From assembly GCA_045601525.1 (NCBI GenBank), contig JAZRZR010000063.1, forward strand, positions 11,608 through 75,607: 64,000 nt of DNA, given 5' to 3'. The DNA is from SIG565 sp045601525. Its GTDB lineage: Bacteria; Bacillota; Clostridia; Oscillospirales; Acutalibacteraceae. Shown here piece after piece: positions 57,947-64,000 of this stretch. Under the pieces are notes generated by a model. The model saw nothing but the letters and a program-made list of their open reading frames with translations, ran no database searches and was not told the DNA's origin. The position numbers were made by a program, and so were the translations under genes. Each line of letters starts with the position of its first letter. The stretch's first letter is position 1.

Positions 57947-58090
57947 ATCTCAAAAATCATAGGTTCTTTATTTAAGGTGATATACGCTGTTTTTTTGCAA
58001 AATACAAATAAACCGAACTTGATTTTAAGGGTAAGATTTTCGTCTTTGAGTTGTTAAAAAATTCATTAGTATAAGAAAGGAAAAATAGAA

Positions 58091-59041
58091 ATGAAACCGA
58101 CCTTATATATGGTAATTCCTTGCTACAATGAAGAGAAGGTTTTGCCGATAACGGCGCCTATGTTTTTAGAACAGTTAAATTCTATGCAAAAGGCCGACCT
58201 TATATCAAAGGAAAGCCGAATAATGTTCGTAAATGATGGTAGCAAGGATGCAACTTGGGATATTATAAAAAATTTAGCCACTGAAAATAAAGCCTTTGTG
58301 GGCATCTCGCAGAGCCGAAATCGAGGCCACCAAAATGCAGTTTTTGCGGGACTTATGGAGGCTAAGGATAAGTGCGATATCACCATTTCGATTGATTGTG
58401 ACGGTCAAGACGATATTACCGCAATGACTGAGATGGTTGAGGAATACATGTCGGGCTCCGAGGTGGTTTACGGAGTGCGCAGCAACCGAAAAACCGACAG
58501 ATTTTTCAAACGCACTACTGCAGAGGGCTTTTATAAATTTCTAAATGCTATGGGCGCCGAGGTTGTCTTTAATCACGCTGATTATCGCTTGATTTCCTCA
58601 AAGGTACTAAAAGAATTTGCCAACTTTAAGGAGGTAAATCTATTTTTGCGCGGTATGATTCCTTTGGTCGGCTTTAAGTCAAGCTCGGTATATTACGAGA
58701 GAAATGAGAGAATAGCGGGAGAATCGCATTATCCGCTTAGAAAGATGCTCGCTTTGGCTATGGATGGTATCACAAGCCTCTCGGTAAAGCCGCTTCGTAT
58801 GATTTCGGCGGTGGGAATTATCATATCCTTCTTTAGCATAATCGGTCTTATTTGGGCAATAGTTTCTAAAATATTAGGCTTCACGGTTGCAGGTTGGGCA
58901 AGCCTTGTCGCCGCTATTTGCCTGCTTAGTGCGGTACAGCTTGTTTGTATAGGCATTATCGGTGAATATATCGGCAAAATTTATATGGAAGTAAAGGCAA
59001 GACCCCGATACATCATAAGCGAAAGAACAGAAGAAGAATAA
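58091..59041 (+). CDS. GtrB-type (DPM1-like) glycosyltransferase
   Basis: A 316-residue GT2 enzyme: YMVIPCYNEEKVLPITAPMFLEQL start, VNDGSKDATW, SRNRGHQNAVFAGLMEAK and the metal motif DCDGQDD (about 98). Two C-terminal helices (about 235-300) anchor it. It makes a polyprenyl-phosphate sugar donor for extracytoplasmic transfer. A 145-base gap before it has a weak promoter (TTGAGT / TATAAG). Pairs with the GtrA and GT39-like genes upstream. Confidence 0.92.
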   Translation: MKPTLYMVIPCYNEEKVLPITAPMFLEQLNSMQKADLISKESRIMFVNDGSKDATWDIIKNLATENKAFVGISQSRNRGHQNAVFAGLMEAKDKCDITISIDCDGQDDITAMTEMVEEYMSGSEVVYGVRSNRKTDRFFKRTTAEGFYKFLNAMGAEVVFNHADYRLISSKVLKEFANFKEVNLFLRGMIPLVGFKSSSVYYERNERIAGESHYPLRKMLALAMDGITSLSVKPLRMISAVGIIISFFSIIGLIWAIVSKILGFTVAGWASLVAAICLLSAVQLVCIGIIGEYIGKIYMEVKARPRYIISERTEEE

Positions 59042-59047
59042 AACAAA

Positions 59048-59076
59048 AGCGAGGTGAATTTCACCTCGCTTTTTGC
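59048..59076. terminator. Terminator between gtrB-type gene and restriction cluster
   Basis: Perfect 10-bp stem AGCGAGGTGA / TCACCTCGCT with an ATT loop and T/A-rich flanks; serves both converging genes. Confidence 0.85.
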
Positions 59077-59079
59077 TGT

Positions 59080-60189
59080 TTAAATTCTATCGCCATAAGG
59101 CAATGATTTTATATAGTTTTCCATAAAATTCCAATCGGGGACATATCCTCTTTTGGAATATTTCCTTGTATCATCAATAAACGGCGAACCATCTATGTTG
59201 TACAAAATAGGGAGCTTAATTATATCGGACATATACTTGTCTGTGACAAGACCTCTGCCATAACTATATTTATACTGTAATTGATTGAGTACTGTTTGTA
59301 TAAATAAGTAAGTAGCCTTTGTCGGATGTTCCTTAAGTATTAAACCTTTACATTTGTCTCCTATAGCGCAGGGATCTTCCCAAAAATTCACACATCCAGC
59401 CGTACCCACGCGAGCAACTGTTAAACACATTTCATCTATGATAACATATCCCTGTTTTTCGCAATAGCTACGATTGATGGAACCGATAGAGCCGTTTTTA
59501 GATTCACCGCCTTGAATACAAAAAATATCTCCTGGGTTTTCTTCTATTTCCTCTGTTGTTAACCCTTTGCCATTTATAACTTTTAGGATAGAATGGATTT
59601 CGAAACTTTGCCATTTGTCTAAATTTAGTTTTATAGTGTTTTCTTTGTTGTTTATTGTTGTTAGATTTTTATGATTAAGTGATTTAATATAATTCTCCAT
59701 CCATATCCAATCAGGCACGTATCCTTTTTCAGAATATTTTTTTGAGTTATCTATGAATGGTGTTCCGTCTTCGTTGTGCAGAATGGGTAAATTTATTATA
59801 GTTTCTTTTAAATGTGTTTTCCATTTTCTGCCGAAAGAATATTTTGGTCTTTCCTGACATAATACGGTTGCAATGAATAATCCATTATACTTATTAAGGT
59901 TTTGGTTGTACCCCGCAACTATGTCTGTTGTGCCGATAAAATCAACATCCATATAATTTGCGTAACCTACAGAACCTTGTCCATTGCATATGAATATTAT
60001 GCAATTTCCTTTTTGTATCAGTGCATTATCTTTTTTACAATGAAGCATAACTCCATTATCTTCCTTTTTAGCACCGACATAAAAACATTCATTGCCTTCT
60101 TCAAGCATTCCTTGGTTAGCTTTTCCATTTTCTAATCTAAATAATTTATGTATAAAAAAGCCTTCCCAATTAGTGGTGTTAAGTTTCAT
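59080..60189 (-). CDS. Restriction-modification specificity subunit (BcgI-B/HsdS type)
   Basis: A 369-residue DNA-recognition subunit with two similar halves, each ending in the same motif: IDNSKKYSEKGYVPDWIWMENYIKSL (about 145-170) and IDDTRKYSKRGYVPDWNFMENYIKSL (about 338-363). Two target-recognition domains imply a bipartite DNA site. Length is close to the BcgI B subunit (about 340). It overlaps the methyltransferase gene by 11 bases and is the last gene of the operon. Confidence 0.92.
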   Translation of the reverse strand: MKLNTTNWEGFFIHKLFRLENGKANQGMLEEGNECFYVGAKKEDNGVMLHCKKDNALIQKGNCIIFICNGQGSVGYANYMDVDFIGTTDIVAGYNQNLNKYNGLFIATVLCQERPKYSFGRKWKTHLKETIINLPILHNEDGTPFIDNSKKYSEKGYVPDWIWMENYIKSLNHKNLTTINNKENTIKLNLDKWQSFEIHSILKVINGKGLTTEEIEENPGDIFCIQGGESKNGSIGSINRSYCEKQGYVIIDEMCLTVARVGTAGCVNFWEDPCAIGDKCKGLILKEHPTKATYLFIQTVLNQLQYKYSYGRGLVTDKYMSDIIKLPILYNIDGSPFIDDTRKYSKRGYVPDWNFMENYIKSLPYGDRI

Positions 60190-62104
60190 GAATTTTACCC
60201 TCCTTCATTAAGTAGGCAAGGTAGTTATTTAATGTTTGTTGGAAGTCTTCCTCGGAAAGTGTACTGTAATCAGTTTTCATATATGCTTCACAGAGCCACT
60301 CGGATTTACCGTCAACAATAGCAGTAGAAGATTTTCCGTCTACAACTTTTTTGTTGTTGAACAAATAAAGCCATTCGTCTTCAATAACTTTCCATTTTGA
60401 GTTGTTGTTCTCGTCAAATTGCTCGATTCTACCAAGATTCTTTTTCTTTTTGAAACCATCATCTTTGCAATATCCGAAAAACGTTTCGTTTACAGTGCCA
60501 TCTGCTCTTTTATGGGGCTTGCCTAATGTAAACAACATGCAACAAGCAGATGCGGATGCGCCTGGATAGAAAATCTCATTAGGGAGTGTAAATACCGCCT
60601 CGAGTGTATTGTTTTTTAACATTTGAATCTTTTCAGTCTCAATGATTGAACTTGTACCAATAGCAGTAGATACGGGAAGCAAAACGGCAAGTTTGACGGT
60701 TTTTAATGGTTCATTGTTTTTCTCGCGATCTTTATTCATCTCTGCGATAACATCAGATAAATAGTGAATAAAAACCAAACCCTTTGTGGGATCTTCCTTG
60801 CCGTCTTTTGCTTTGCCCCATTCCTTTTTGTATCTTTCAGGTATGCCAATCGGCTTAGCGTTATAAGGCGGATTCATTAAAACAATATCGGGATCGGCGG
60901 TTTTAATAAATGCTTTACAATCAAAACAACTTCCAAACTTGATATTAGAATTGCCATCGCCATGAATCAGCATATTGGTTGTGGAAAGTCCATAGGCCTT
61001 TTCTTCAACTTCTATACCATAAATGTGTTCTTTTTTTACGATATCCTGTAATGCTTTTGCTTCATCTTCCGTTGTATTTCGATTACAATCGGCTAATTCT
61101 TTAACCATAGCTTGAACCAAGAATGATGCACTACCACAGGTTATGTCAAGTACACGCTTTGTTCTATCAATGTCTGTCAATCTACACATAAACTCTGTTA
61201 TGTGGTCGGGAGTAAACGCCTGATTCTTATCGGCTTTACCGGTATATTTATTAAAAGCGATGAAGAAAAGATTTAAGATGTCCTGACCTTCAGAACTGTT
61301 AGTGTCGATGTACTGATAAATATCCATAAGGATAGTATCTAAAATTTTTATCCAATTTGTGGGATCGAGCTTTTTGACTTTTTGGTCGTTAAGGACATTT
61401 TTTTGAAGTAATTCGATTTTTTTGTTTTTGTTTTCTGAACCATCAAGTAAATCGTCCAATGTAGATTCAATAGCGGCACGAATTTGTTTGCCGTCCATCA
61501 TAGACCAATGGGTATCTAATTTTTTCTTTAAAGTTTCGTCGATTTTAGTTGCTCCAAATTTTTCTACTAATTTCTTGAGATAAAGAAGTGTTGTTCCCAC
61601 AAACTGACTGCGGAGTCTTTCATCAATGTCCATTTTATGAAGAAGTTCATTTAAATCATAAGTATTCTTTAAAACCTTCTCTCTATCGTTTTGTTTACTT
61701 GCATCAAACAAACCAACATAATGTTCCATTTTATCGAGAACAGTTTCGTTAGTTAAAATATGTTCGTCATCGATAGCAGATTTCCATACCTTGATTTCGT
61801 CATTGTTTGTGTTCGCAAGAATAGCAATAATTTTCTTTCCGTTATGCAAAGCAAATTCTTCTTCTACATATTCTGCAAGTTGATCTTCATCATTTTTTGT
61901 GAAGGATTGTTTTGTTTCTATAAGTACAGCGACATCGTCTAATTCAAAACGAATATCAAGTTTAAAATGTGAAAAACTGTGTCCAAGGGCTTTTTCTAAT
62001 TTGGCTTTTGAACCTGCTTCTTGTACATAACTATATTCTCCGCCTTCAATATTTGCGGTGTGATATTCTTTTCCAATACGAAGTATCATTTCTGTGCGAG
62101 TCAT
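60179..62104 (-). CDS. BcgI-like fused nuclease/N6-adenine methyltransferase
   Basis: A 641-residue protein. The N-terminal part (about 1-110) has a PD-(D/E)xK-type signature: D50 or D57 and E63-T-K65 in ELDDVAVLIETKQ. A helical methylase N-domain follows, then the methyltransferase core with motif I VLDITCGSASFLVQAM (about 325) and motif IV NPPY (about 410). A nuclease fused to an N6-methyltransferase with a separate specificity subunit and no HsdR gene is the arrangement of BcgI-like Type IIB systems. The ATG at 62104 follows GGGGAGGA; an earlier start lies inside the HTH gene. Confidence 0.9.
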   Translation of the reverse strand: MTRTEMILRIGKEYHTANIEGGEYSYVQEAGSKAKLEKALGHSFSHFKLDIRFELDDVAVLIETKQSFTKNDEDQLAEYVEEEFALHNGKKIIAILANTNNDEIKVWKSAIDDEHILTNETVLDKMEHYVGLFDASKQNDREKVLKNTYDLNELLHKMDIDERLRSQFVGTTLLYLKKLVEKFGATKIDETLKKKLDTHWSMMDGKQIRAAIESTLDDLLDGSENKNKKIELLQKNVLNDQKVKKLDPTNWIKILDTILMDIYQYIDTNSSEGQDILNLFFIAFNKYTGKADKNQAFTPDHITEFMCRLTDIDRTKRVLDITCGSASFLVQAMVKELADCNRNTTEDEAKALQDIVKKEHIYGIEVEEKAYGLSTTNMLIHGDGNSNIKFGSCFDCKAFIKTADPDIVLMNPPYNAKPIGIPERYKKEWGKAKDGKEDPTKGLVFIHYLSDVIAEMNKDREKNNEPLKTVKLAVLLPVSTAIGTSSIIETEKIQMLKNNTLEAVFTLPNEIFYPGASASACCMLFTLGKPHKRADGTVNETFFGYCKDDGFKKKKNLGRIEQFDENNNSKWKVIEDEWLYLFNNKKVVDGKSSTAIVDGKSEWLCEAYMKTDYSTLSEEDFQQTLNNYLAYLMKEGKIHET

Positions 62105-62105
62105 T

Positions 62106-62315
62106 TTATTGTTCCTCCCCGAATAAATCATTTAAGGTTGTATTTAATGTTTTGCAAATTCTTTTGCATAGGTCAAGCGAGGGATTACCCCCACCTTTTT
62201 CTATGCTTACTATTGTTTGTCGGGAGACTCCAACGGCTTTGGCAAGCCCGTCTTGTGTTAAACCGCATAAATCACGTGCAGCTTTAAATTTTCGCTTTTT
62301 GTCCACCGTTGACAT
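62106..62315 (-). CDS. XRE-family HTH controller of restriction operon
   Basis: A 69-residue DNA-binding protein: KFKAARDLCGLTQDGLAKAVGVSRQTIVSIEKGGGNPSLDLCKRICKTLNTTLNDLF is a classic Cro/C1-type helix-turn-helix similar to small YozG-like regulators and C-proteins of restriction systems. Its stop is 1 base before the methyltransferase ATG, so it leads the operon and is translationally coupled. It probably binds the large palindrome just upstream and controls the restriction genes. Confidence 0.9.
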   Translation of the reverse strand: MSTVDKKRKFKAARDLCGLTQDGLAKAVGVSRQTIVSIEKGGGNPSLDLCKRICKTLNTTLNDLFGEEQ

Positions 62316-62338
62316 CTCCTTTCAATAGTTCTGTTTTT

Positions 62339-62367
62339 ATTCTATCAAAAACTTTAGCTTATGTCAA
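62339..62367 (-). promoter_or_regulatory. Promoter of HTH-restriction operon
   Basis: On the minus strand: TTGACA at 62367-62362, a 17-base spacer and TAGAAT at 62344-62339. The -35 box is the outer end of the left palindrome arm. Confidence 0.7.
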
Positions 62368-62402
62368 ATATATTTTACAAAATGTAAAATATATTTGACA
62401 TA
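62360..62402. promoter_or_regulatory. Long palindromic operator between restriction operon and spoVT
   Basis: Two 19-base arms, exact reverse complements, at 62360-62378 and 62384-62402 around an AAAAT loop. Each outer end carries a TTGACA -35 box, one facing each way (62367-62362 minus; 62395-62400 plus). AT-rich with no T-run, so a protein-binding site is more likely than a terminator. Confidence 0.8.
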
Positions 62403-62485
62403 GCAAAATGTAAAAGACTAAGTATAAATTTCTTTTATTAACAAATACTAACAACACAATTTGTAATTTAAGGAGAAATGTATAT

Positions 62486-63019
62486 ATGAAAGCAACAGGA
62501 ATAGTTCGTAGAATAGATGATTTGGGTCGTGTGGTTATTCCAAAGGAAATAAGGAGGACCATGCATATCCGTGAGGGCGCGCCGCTTGAAATTTTCACCG
62601 ACACCAACGGTCTTGTGATTTTCAAAAAATATTCGCCTATGGGTGAGCTTTCCACCTTTGCGGCGCAATATGCAGAGGCCTTGGCTGAAGGCAGTGAGCA
62701 TACCTTTGCAATAAGTGATGCCGACCGTTTTATCGCAGTCTCGGGCAGTGGCAAAAAGGAAATCAGCGGTAAGGAAATCGGTATGCCCTTACAGCAAATT
62801 ATTGATGAAAGGCGCATTAAGGTTTTTGAAAATGGTGCAGTTTCCCCTGAAATTTCGGGCGTTTCAAAAATTATAAAAATAGTGGCTCCGATAATAGCGG
62901 CAGGGGACACGGCGGGAGCAGTTTGTTTGTTTTGTGATGACGGTAAGGATATTGACAAGAGTGAAATCAAGTCGGTTCAAGTGGCGGCCGCCTTTTTAGG
63001 TAAGCAACTGGAAGATTAG
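62486..63019 (+). CDS. spoVT: SpoVT: AbrB-type stage V sporulation regulator
   Basis: A 177-residue regulator. The N-terminal AbrB swapped-hairpin domain is MKATGIVRRIDDLGRVVIPKEIRRTMHIREGAPLEIF (1-50); the C-terminal GAF-like domain spans about 55-175. This two-domain size is that of SpoVT, active in the forespore, rather than the shorter AbrB. Ribosome site AAGGAG 10 bases before the ATG. A plus-strand -35 lies in the palindrome shared with the restriction operon, with a weak -10 (TAAGTA). Confidence 0.93.
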   Translation: MKATGIVRRIDDLGRVVIPKEIRRTMHIREGAPLEIFTDTNGLVIFKKYSPMGELSTFAAQYAEALAEGSEHTFAISDADRFIAVSGSGKKEISGKEIGMPLQQIIDERRIKVFENGAVSPEISGVSKIIKIVAPIIAAGDTAGAVCLFCDDGKDIDKSEIKSVQVAAAFLGKQLED

Positions 63020-63033
63020 AATATAAAAAAGAC

Positions 63034-63062
63034 TTGCAATTTATATATGTATATGTTATACT
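63034..63062 (+). promoter_or_regulatory. Promoter of rimP-nusA operon
   Basis: TTGCAA, a 17-base spacer and TATACT, 74 bases before the RimP ATG. Confidence 0.6.
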
Positions 63063-63084
63063 AACTGTAGTTTAAGATTTTTAA

Positions 63085-63120
63085 GGAAAGAGAGTAGGGC
63101 GACCTGCTCTTTACTTTTTG
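63085..63120 (+). promoter_or_regulatory. Stem-loop in rimP leader
   Basis: AAAGAGAGTAGG can pair imperfectly with CCTGCTCTTT around GCGA, followed by ACTTTTTG. A hairpin in this place is usual in the leaders of Firmicute rimP-nusA-infB operons; it may act as attenuator. Confidence 0.5.
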
Positions 63121-63135
63121 TCAGGAGGTATCTTT

Positions 63136-63594
63136 ATGGCAGGCGTAGCCGAAAAGGTTTTTTCCCTTATAAGAGAAACTGTTGAGGCGCAAAATGTTAT
63201 GCTTTGGGATGTCCGGTTTGTCAAGGAAGGCGCATCTTACTATTTGCGTGTTTTCATTGATAACGAAAACGGCATAACCATTGATGACTGTACTAATGTT
63301 TCCCACGCAATTGACCCCGTGATTGACGAGGCTGACCCGATTGATAAATCTTATTATCTTGAGGTTTGCTCACCGGGGCTTGAAAGGGAACTTACAAGGG
63401 ATGAACATTTTAACAGGTTTATCGGCAGCAGTGTAAAGGTTAAATTTTATAAGGCTTATAACGGCAACAAGGAAATAACAGCCGATTTAATAGGCTTTGA
63501 TGGTGGTATCAAACTTATTATTAACGGCGAGGAAATATATTTTGCCAAAGGCGAATATTCAAAAGTAAAACTAAACGATTTAACGGAGGTATAA
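63136..63594 (+). CDS. rimP: Ribosome maturation factor RimP
   Basis: A 152-residue RimP for 30S subunit assembly: VEAQNVMLWDVRFVKEGASYYLRVFIDNENGITIDDCTNVSHAIDPVIDEADPIDKSYYLEVCSPGLERELTRDEHF is the conserved N-domain with the GLxR-type motif, followed by an SH3-like C-domain. The ATG at 63136 follows AGGAGGT; a TTG at 63118 lies before that site. It is followed by nusA after 6 bases, the standard gene order. Confidence 0.95.
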   Translation: MAGVAEKVFSLIRETVEAQNVMLWDVRFVKEGASYYLRVFIDNENGITIDDCTNVSHAIDPVIDEADPIDKSYYLEVCSPGLERELTRDEHFNRFIGSSVKVKFYKAYNGNKEITADLIGFDGGIKLIINGEEIYFAKGEYSKVKLNDLTEV

Positions 63595-63600
63595 CGGAAA

Positions 63601-64000
63601 ATGAATAAGGAAACCAAAGAATTTTTTGCGGCACTTAAGGTTATGGAGGAGGAACGTGGAATTCCTCAGGAATACCTTGCTGAAAAGATTGCAAACGCTA
63701 TTGTAGTAGCACTAAGAAAAGACTATGGTACAAGGGAAATTGTAAAATGCACAATCGACCCCGAGAAGAAAATCTTTTCGGTTATTTTGCGCAAAGAGGT
63801 TGTTGATGAAATTACCGACCCCGTAGCTCAAATTTCCCGTGAGGAAGCATTAAAGCTTGATTCAAAGGCAGTAGAGAACGGCTTTGTTGAAATTAAGCTT
63901 GAGACCAAGCAGTTTGGCCGTATCGTTGCCCAAACAGCCAAGCATGTTATCCGTCAGGGTATCCGTGAGGTTGAGAGGGGACAGACACTTGCTGAATTCC
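63601..64000 (+). CDS. nusA: Transcription factor NusA, partial at window end
   Basis: The first 133 residues of NusA: MNKETKEFFAALKVMEEERGIPQEYLAEKIANAIVVALRKDYG is the RNA-polymerase-binding N-domain, and KLETKQFGRIVAQTAKHVIRQGIREVER leads to the S1 domain. The frame is open at the right edge. Acts in pausing, termination and antitermination. Confidence 0.95.
   Translation, partial: MNKETKEFFAALKVMEEERGIPQEYLAEKIANAIVVALRKDYGTREIVKCTIDPEKKIFSVILRKEVVDEITDPVAQISREEALKLDSKAVENGFVEIKLETKQFGRIVAQTAKHVIRQGIREVERGQTLAEF

Noticed and set aside
60179..62104. Plain Type I HsdM without nuclease
   Set aside because: The N-terminal segment with D50/D57 and ETK resembles a nuclease domain, and no HsdR gene is nearby, so a fused BcgI-like enzyme fits better; biochemical proof is lacking.
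1..64000. CRISPR arrays, tRNA or rRNA genes, complete insertion sequences
   Set aside because: No regularly spaced repeats, cloverleaf-like stretches, rRNA blocks or transposase frames were recognised on either strand.

Overview
The window looks like a chromosomal segment of an anaerobic, spore-forming Firmicute of class Clostridia, probably an Oscillospirales-type gut commensal. The evidence is a SpoVT-type sporulation regulator, pyruvate formate-lyase behind a ZTP (pfl-motif) riboswitch, an oxygen-sensitive glycyl-radical microcompartment, FeoAB iron uptake, strong AGGAGG ribosome sites and moderate-to-low GC. Taxonomy is inferred; there is no rRNA or tRNA gene here.

Layout. 1-10.9 kb: a secreted protein cut by the left edge, a YibE/F membrane protein, a ClC-type carrier with an overlapping MATE exporter, an feoA-feoB-small Cys-rich protein iron-uptake operon with two matching operator-like inverted repeats, then an RpiR regulator and a PutP-type Na+/solute symporter. 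10.9-15.7 kb: pflA and pflB on the minus strand behind a ZTP riboswitch plus terminator, and a phosphohexomutase.

15.9-30.6 kb is the centrepiece: a nearly contiguous glycyl-radical bacterial microcompartment (GRM) locus of the fucose/rhamnose-1,2-propanediol type. It encodes a B12-independent diol dehydratase, its radical-SAM activase, a class II sugar-phosphate aldolase, alcohol and aldehyde dehydrogenases, PduL phosphotransacylase, acetate/propionate kinase, a PduS-like flavo-iron-sulfur protein, a GlcG-like protein, a PduV-like GTPase, a DeoR regulator and eight shell genes (six BMC-H types including a PduU-like permuted one, one PduT-like BMC-T, one BMC-P). Inferred flow: fuculose- or rhamnulose-1-phosphate is cleaved to DHAP and lactaldehyde; lactaldehyde is reduced to 1,2-propanediol; the diol is dehydrated to propionaldehyde; this is split to propanol and, via propionyl-CoA and propionyl-phosphate, to propionate plus ATP. 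Isomerase, kinase and permease for the sugar are not in the window, but a GH95 fucosidase gene lies at about 45-47.6 kb.

30.7-43.4 kb: a Wzz/CpsD/CapD capsule-initiation set, a PgeF-type protein, an orphan solute-binding protein, a complete polar amino-acid ABC transporter co-transcribed with a TrpR-family regulator and preceded by paired palindromes, and an AraC-controlled dehydrogenase/KDPG-aldolase/amidohydrolase cluster of unknown substrate. 43.4-44 kb is a non-coding stretch packed with small palindromic repeats and a remnant of an AbrB/spoVT gene start. 44-50 kb: glycerol-1-phosphate dehydrogenase with GH95, an acyltransferase and an EamA exporter.

50-59 kb: a surface-polysaccharide cluster (glycosyltransferases, polymerase, flippase, sulfotransferase-like protein, GtrA/GtrB). 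59-62.3 kb: a BcgI-like restriction-modification system with an HTH controller. A 43-bp near-symmetric palindrome separates it from spoVT. The right end enters the rimP-nusA housekeeping operon, with nusA cut by the window edge.
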